From UBA5109 sp964606735 (GTDB lineage Bacteria > Pseudomonadota > Gammaproteobacteria > Pseudomonadales > Pseudohongiellaceae), in NCBI GenBank assembly GCA_964606735.1, contig CAZSHI010000002.1:62001-126000 (forward strand): a stretch of 64,000 bases of DNA, given 5' to 3'. Made by a program: the position numbers and the translations under genes. Shown here in pieces: positions 59,773-64,000 of this stretch (positions are counted from its first letter, which is position 1; every line of letters starts with the position of its first letter). The notes below the pieces were generated by a model that did no database searches, had not been told where the DNA came from, and saw nothing but the letters and a program-made list of their open reading frames with translations.

Positions 59773-60198
59773 TCAGGTGCCGGTTTTTCTGCGCAGCTGT
59801 TGCAGGGTGCGAATCTGGGCTGCAGCTTCAGCAAGTTGAGCAGCCGCTCTTGAGTATTCAAATTCTGCATCCTGGTTGGCAATAGCAGCCTCGGCCTCCT
59901 GTCGGGCTTTTTCTGCTGTTGCTTCATCGACATCATGTGCTCTGATTGCGGTATCGGCAAGAATATGTACTGTGCCTGGCTGCACTTCCAGAAAACCACC
60001 GGAAACATAAAAAATTTCTTCTTCTCCGCCTTCTTTTACAACTCTTACCGGCCCTGGAATAAGTGCCGTAAGCAGGGGAGCATGTCCCGGATAGATACCC
60101 AGATCTCCCAAGGAACCGGCTGCTGTCAGAGATTCGATATTGCCGGTATAAATACGGTCTTCCGCACTGGCTATATCACAATGAAAAGTATTGGCCAT
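59773..60198 (-). CDS. atpC: ATP synthase epsilon subunit
   Basis: The 141-residue protein is a F1 epsilon subunit: MANTFHCDIASAEDRIYTGNIESLTAAGSLGDLGIYPGHAPLLTALIPGPVRVV and the helical C-terminus with EATAEKARQEAEAAIANQ. It regulates rotation and binds gamma. It is the last gene of the operon, 27 bp after atpD, and is followed by a terminator. Confidence 0.95.
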   Translation of the reverse strand: MANTFHCDIASAEDRIYTGNIESLTAAGSLGDLGIYPGHAPLLTALIPGPVRVVKEGGEEEIFYVSGGFLEVQPGTVHILADTAIRAHDVDEATAEKARQEAEAAIANQDAEFEYSRAAAQLAEAAAQIRTLQQLRRKTGT

Positions 60199-60225
60199 TT
60201 TGCTTACCTGCTCAACTCTACGCCT

Positions 60226-61623
60226 TTACAGTTTTTTGGCTTTTTCAACGGCTTCTTCAATGCTGCCAACCATATAAAAAGCCTGTTCAGGCAGATCATC
60301 ATACTGCCCGTCAAGAATGGCTTTAAAGCCTGCTATCGTGTCTTTCAGACTAACATATTTGCCGGGTGATCCGGTAAATACTTCTGCCACCGTAAAGGGT
60401 TGTGAGAAGAAACGCTCAATTTTACGGGCACGGCTTACAGCCAGCTTGTCTTCTTCGGACAGCTCGTCCATACCCAGAATCGCGATAATGTCTTTCAGTT
60501 CTTTATAACGCTGCAGGATCGACTGCACGCCGCGTGCTACATCATAATGCTCCTGCCCAATCACCAGCGGGTCCAGCTGACGTGACGTGGAATCAAGCGG
60601 ATCCACCGCCGGATAAATACCCAGCGAAGCAATGTCACGCGATAGCACTACGGTTGCATCAAGGTGGGCGAAGGTGGTGGCCGGCGAAGGGTCAGTCAAG
60701 TCATCCGCTGGCACGTATACTGCCTGAATGGAAGTAATGGAGCCGGTTTTGGTTGAAGTAATACGTTCCTGCAGGGCGCCCATTTCCTCAGCCAGTGTTG
60801 GCTGGTAACCCACCGCTGAAGGCATACGGCCCAACAATGCTGATACTTCGGTTCCTGCGAGGGTGTAACGATAAATGTTATCAACGAAAAGCAGTACATC
60901 TCGGCCTTCGTCACGAAACTTTTCTGCCATGGTCAGGCCGGTCAGGGCAACACGCAAACGGTTGCCGGGGGGCTCATTCATCTGACCGTACACCATGGAT
61001 ACTTTGGAGTTTTTAAAATTGTCGGTATCGATAACCTTGGCTTCCTGCATTTCGTGATAGAAGTCATTTCCCTCACGCGTGCGCTCACCTACACCAGCAA
61101 ATACTGACAAACCGCCTCGCGCTGTCGCAATGTTGTTAATCAGCTCCATCATGTTTACGGTCTTGCCCACTCCAGCACCACCAAACAGGCCAACCTTACC
61201 ACCCTTGGCGAAAGGACAGACCAGATCAATAACCTTGATGCCGGTTTCAAGAACTTCTTCAGAGGCTGCCTGTTCATCATAGCTTGGCGCCTTACGATGA
61301 ATCGGCATCTTTTCCTTTTCGCCGATAGGGCCGCACTCGTCAATCGGGTTGCCCAGAACATCCATAATACGCCCCAGCGTTTCTTCCCCGACCGGGATGC
61401 TAACTGGCGCACCGGTATCATCAACACTCAGACCACGGCTCAGGCCTTCAGTTGAACCCATGGCAATAGTACGCACAATTCCATCGCCCAGCTGCTGCTG
61501 AACTTCCAGTGTAATTTCCTTATCCGCCACTTTCAGCGCATCATAAACTTTCGGGACAGAGTCCCGGGGAAATTCCACGTCAATAACCGCGCCAATAATT
61601 TGTACGATACGACCGCTGCTCAT
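60226..61623 (-). CDS. atpD: ATP synthase beta subunit
   Basis: A 465-residue F1 beta subunit: GRIVQIIGAVIDVEFPRD, P-loop GLFGGAGVGKTVNMMELINN, GERTREGNDFYHEM, catalytic Glu in FAGVGERTREG region, ALTGLTMAEKFRDEGRDVLLFVDNIYRYTLAGTEVSALLGRMPSAVGYQPTLAEEMG. It contains the catalytic sites of ATP synthase. It follows atpG by 78 bp, a longer gap than the other members of the operon. Confidence 0.97.
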   Translation of the reverse strand: MSSGRIVQIIGAVIDVEFPRDSVPKVYDALKVADKEITLEVQQQLGDGIVRTIAMGSTEGLSRGLSVDDTGAPVSIPVGEETLGRIMDVLGNPIDECGPIGEKEKMPIHRKAPSYDEQAASEEVLETGIKVIDLVCPFAKGGKVGLFGGAGVGKTVNMMELINNIATARGGLSVFAGVGERTREGNDFYHEMQEAKVIDTDNFKNSKVSMVYGQMNEPPGNRLRVALTGLTMAEKFRDEGRDVLLFVDNIYRYTLAGTEVSALLGRMPSAVGYQPTLAEEMGALQERITSTKTGSITSIQAVYVPADDLTDPSPATTFAHLDATVVLSRDIASLGIYPAVDPLDSTSRQLDPLVIGQEHYDVARGVQSILQRYKELKDIIAILGMDELSEEDKLAVSRARKIERFFSQPFTVAEVFTGSPGKYVSLKDTIAGFKAILDGQYDDLPEQAFYMVGSIEEAVEKAKKL

Positions 61624-61701
61624 TTATTTTTCCTCTTACTTGCCAATTCTTTCCAAAGTTCAGCGCACTTGCGCCGTTATTAATCTCTTAACTTCTACTT
61701 T

Positions 61702-62562
61702 TTAAACTGCTGCTGCACCACCAACAATCTCAGATAGTTCCTGAGTAATGGCTGCCTGACGTGCTTTGTTATAGATAAGCTGTAATTCATTAATAAGCTC
61801 GCCAGCATTATCCGTGGCACTTTTCATGGCAATCATGCGCGCTGCCTGCTCGCAGGCATTGTTCTCAACAACAGCCTGATAAACCTGTGACTCAATATAC
61901 CGAGTGAGCAGCTCATTCAGCAGCTCTTTGGCATCGGGCTCATAGATATAATCCCAGTGATGCTTCATTTCCTCGCCATCTGCAGCCGGCAAAGGTAGTA
62001 TTTGCTGAACCGTCGGTTTCTGTGTCATGGTATTCACAAATTCATTGCCCACCAGAAACAGGCGATCAATATTGCCTTCGCTGAAACTGTCCAGCATGAC
62101 CTTTACCGCTCCAACCACGTCTTCGGTTGATGGCCGGTCTCCGATATTTCGAACTGCCGCTACGACATTACCGCCAAAGCTGTTGAAAAAGGCTGAACCT
62201 TTTGAACCTACGGTACAGATATGAACGTCGACATTCTGGTCATGCCAGCGCTTCATATCGCCAATCATTGCCTTGAAGAGATTGATGTTTAAACCTCCGC
62301 ACAAACCGCGATCCGTCGAAACCAGAATGTAACCAACGCGCTTGACCTCTCGCTCATCCATGAAGTCGTGCTTGTATTCAGGCGTTGAAGCCGCAATATG
62401 ACTTACTACGCTGCGGATATTACGCGCATAGGGCTTGCCCAGCTGCATGCGATCCTGCGCTTTGCGCATTTTGCTGGCTGCCACCATTTCCATGGCACTG
62501 GTAATCTTCTGAGTATTCTTGATACTGCCAATCTGATTACGTATTTCTTTTCCAATCGCCAT
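61702..62562 (-). CDS. atpG: ATP synthase gamma subunit
   Basis: The 286-residue product is the central stalk of F1: MAIGKEIRNQIGSIKNTQKITSAMEMVAASKMRKAQDRM at the N-terminus, VSTDRGLCGGLNINLFK and the C-terminal ARMIAMKSATDNAGELINELQLIYNKARQAAITQELSEIVGGAAAV. It starts 6 bp after atpA. Length typical. Confidence 0.97.
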   Translation of the reverse strand: MAIGKEIRNQIGSIKNTQKITSAMEMVAASKMRKAQDRMQLGKPYARNIRSVVSHIAASTPEYKHDFMDEREVKRVGYILVSTDRGLCGGLNINLFKAMIGDMKRWHDQNVDVHICTVGSKGSAFFNSFGGNVVAAVRNIGDRPSTEDVVGAVKVMLDSFSEGNIDRLFLVGNEFVNTMTQKPTVQQILPLPAADGEEMKHHWDYIYEPDAKELLNELLTRYIESQVYQAVVENNACEQAARMIAMKSATDNAGELINELQLIYNKARQAAITQELSEIVGGAAAV

Positions 62563-62568
62563 GATTGC

Positions 62569-63999
62569 TTACCAGGTTTGAGTCTCGACAAATTTATCCA
62601 GAGCCGCCTTGAAGCCGGCCTCTATTTCATCTGAGTAATCACCCGTCTCATTGATTGAAGCCATCAGGCCGGCCTGTTCACTATTCATGTAGGATAGTAA
62701 GGCGCTTTCAAAATCCCTGATTTTGTTGATTTCCACTTCTTTCAGATAGCCTTCATTTGCGGCATAAATGACCACTGCCATCTCGGCTACCGTTAAGGGG
62801 GAGTACTGAGACTGCTTCATCAGCTCTGTTACTCGCTGACCGTGTTCCAGCTGGGCACGTGTCGCATCATCCAGATCCGAGGCAAACTGTGCAAAAGCCG
62901 CCAGCTCACGATACTGGGCCAGAGCAAGTCGAATACCGCCACCGAGTTTTTTGATGATTTTGGTTTGCGCTGCACCGCCCACACGAGAAACCGAAATACC
63001 GGCATTCATGGCCGGGCGAATACCTGCATTAAACAGCGAGGTTTCCAGGAAGATCTGTCCGTCAGTAATGGAGATTACGTTGGTCGGCACGAAAGCCGAC
63101 ACGTCACCGGCCTGGGTTTCAATAATTGGCAAGGCCGTTAAGGAGCCTGTCTGACCTTTCACTTTACCATCGGTCAGTTTTTCCACGTATTCAGCATTTA
63201 CACGTGCAGCTCTTTCCAACAGACGAGAATGCAAATAGAACACGTCACCAGGATAAGCTTCACGACCAGGCGGACGACGCAGCAAGAGTGAAATCTGACG
63301 ATAGGCCCAAGCCTGTTTGGTCAAATCATCATAAATAATCAGGGCATCCTGACCGCGGTCACGGTAGTACTCGCCCATGGTGCAACCTGAATAGGGAGCA
63401 ATAAACTGCATGGCAGCAGGGTCAGATGCGCCTGCAGCCACCACAATGGTGTGCTCCATAGCACCATGCTCTTCCAGTTTTCTTACCACTGAAGCAATGG
63501 AAGACTGTTTCTGGCCAACTGCAACATAAATACATTTTACGCCGGTGCCTTTCTGGTTAATGATCGCGTCAACAGCAACAGCGGTTTTACCTACCTGACG
63601 GTCGCCAATTATCAACTCACGCTGCCCTCGACCAATCGGCACCATGGAGTCAATGGCTTTCAGCCCCGTTTGAACCGGCTGGGAAACGCCTTGTCTTGCA
63701 ATAACACCAGGCGCGACCTTTTCAACCGCATCAGTTTCCTTGGCGTTGATCGGGCCTTTACCGTCTATCGGGTTACCCAGTGCGTCCACCACGCGTCCTT
63801 CCAGTTCCGGACCGATGGGCACTTCAAGTATTCGTTTGGTGCAACGACAGGTCTGACCTTCTGCCAGACTTTCATAATCACCAAGAACAACGGCACCAAC
63901 TGAATCTCTTTCCAGGTTGAGCGCCATACCATAAAGGCCGCCTTCAAACTCAATCATTTCCCCGTACATGACATCGGCAAGACCATGAATACGGATAAT
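62569..63999 (-). CDS. atpA: ATP synthase alpha subunit (5'-partial)
   Basis: The frame runs to the right window edge; about 37 N-terminal residues lie outside. Visible: IIRIHGLADVMYGEMIEF at the edge, ALNLERDSVGAVVLGDYESL, P-loop LIIGDRQVGKTAVAVDAI, GQKQSSIASVVRKLEEHGAMEHTIVV and the signature SLLLRRPPGREAYPGDVFYLHSRLLERAAR. It forms non-catalytic sites of F1. The rest of the operon (atpBEFH upstream) should be to the right, beyond the window. Confidence 0.96.
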   Translation of the reverse strand: MIRIHGLADVMYGEMIEFEGGLYGMALNLERDSVGAVVLGDYESLAEGQTCRCTKRILEVPIGPELEGRVVDALGNPIDGKGPINAKETDAVEKVAPGVIARQGVSQPVQTGLKAIDSMVPIGRGQRELIIGDRQVGKTAVAVDAIINQKGTGVKCIYVAVGQKQSSIASVVRKLEEHGAMEHTIVVAAGASDPAAMQFIAPYSGCTMGEYYRDRGQDALIIYDDLTKQAWAYRQISLLLRRPPGREAYPGDVFYLHSRLLERAARVNAEYVEKLTDGKVKGQTGSLTALPIIETQAGDVSAFVPTNVISITDGQIFLETSLFNAGIRPAMNAGISVSRVGGAAQTKIIKKLGGGIRLALAQYRELAAFAQFASDLDDATRAQLEHGQRVTELMKQSQYSPLTVAEMAVVIYAANEGYLKEVEINKIRDFESALLSYMNSEQAGLMASINETGDYSDEIEAGFKAALDKFVETQTW

Positions 64000-64000
64000 A

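Overview
The window is a chromosomal stretch of a gammaproteobacterium, probably marine or aquatic. The evidence is the housekeeping gene order: coaBC-algC-argB-slmA, pyrE-rph, yicC-gmk-rpoZ-spoT, recG, ubiA, and atpAGDC-glmU-glmS, together with SlmA, HexR and UbiX and a TRAP dicarboxylate-type transporter. The species cannot be named from the sequence. The assembly is draft: a run of exactly 100 N (14825-14924) sits between two identical 55-bp copies, so it is almost certainly an unmerged contig overlap and not missing DNA. No tRNA, rRNA, CRISPR array, insertion sequence or prophage was seen, and no gene-free stretch exceeds 300 bp.

Layout. 1-4.2 kb: end of an operon of inner-membrane/periplasmic proteins (glycine-rich membrane protein, TPR protein, PEGA-repeat protein with a formylglycine-generating-enzyme-like domain that lacks the catalytic cysteines). 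4.3-9.8 kb: mixed accessory genes: a membrane-linked HTH regulator, a broken cupin gene, four GNAT acetyltransferases, a LysE exporter, an MmcQ/YjbR protein, and 3-methyladenine glycosylase convergent with an alkyltransferase-like protein. 9.8-12.5 kb (minus): periplasmic trypsin-like protease, FHA-domain membrane protein and an unknown protein. 12.7-15.3 kb: a PQQ-type sugar dehydrogenase, then remnants of a cytochrome P450 and an AMP-forming acyl ligase fused out of frame next to the spurious gap. 15.4-21.4 kb: the most unusual region, an operon with a MotA/TolQ/ExbB proton channel, a degenerate Hsp70/actin-fold protein, and two paralogous proteins that each join an ExbD/TolR-like transmembrane helix to a coiled coil and a von Willebrand A domain, followed by two unknown lipoproteins. 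21.5-26.6 kb: M48 metalloprotease, two c-type cytochrome-like proteins, ubiX, rpmB-rpmG, radC. 26.7-41 kb: housekeeping block plus a REC-PAS-GGDEF-EAL protein. 41-54 kb: transporter, ubiA, PHP hydrolase, FemAB-like protein, yaaA, universal stress protein, TRAP transporter, uvrD. 54-64 kb: cold-shock protein, HexR, alpha/beta hydrolase, glmS, glmU and the atp operon, truncated in atpA by the window end.

Main inference. The 15.4-20 kb operon encodes what looks like an ion-driven stator complex (ExbB5-ExbD2 type) whose two different ExbD-like subunits carry periplasmic vWA heads. The TPR, PEGA/pseudo-FGE, FHA and protease genes on either side have the topology expected of parts of the same envelope machine, now split by unrelated genes. 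This assembly and its function are hypotheses; the individual domain calls rest on motifs visible in the translated sequence.
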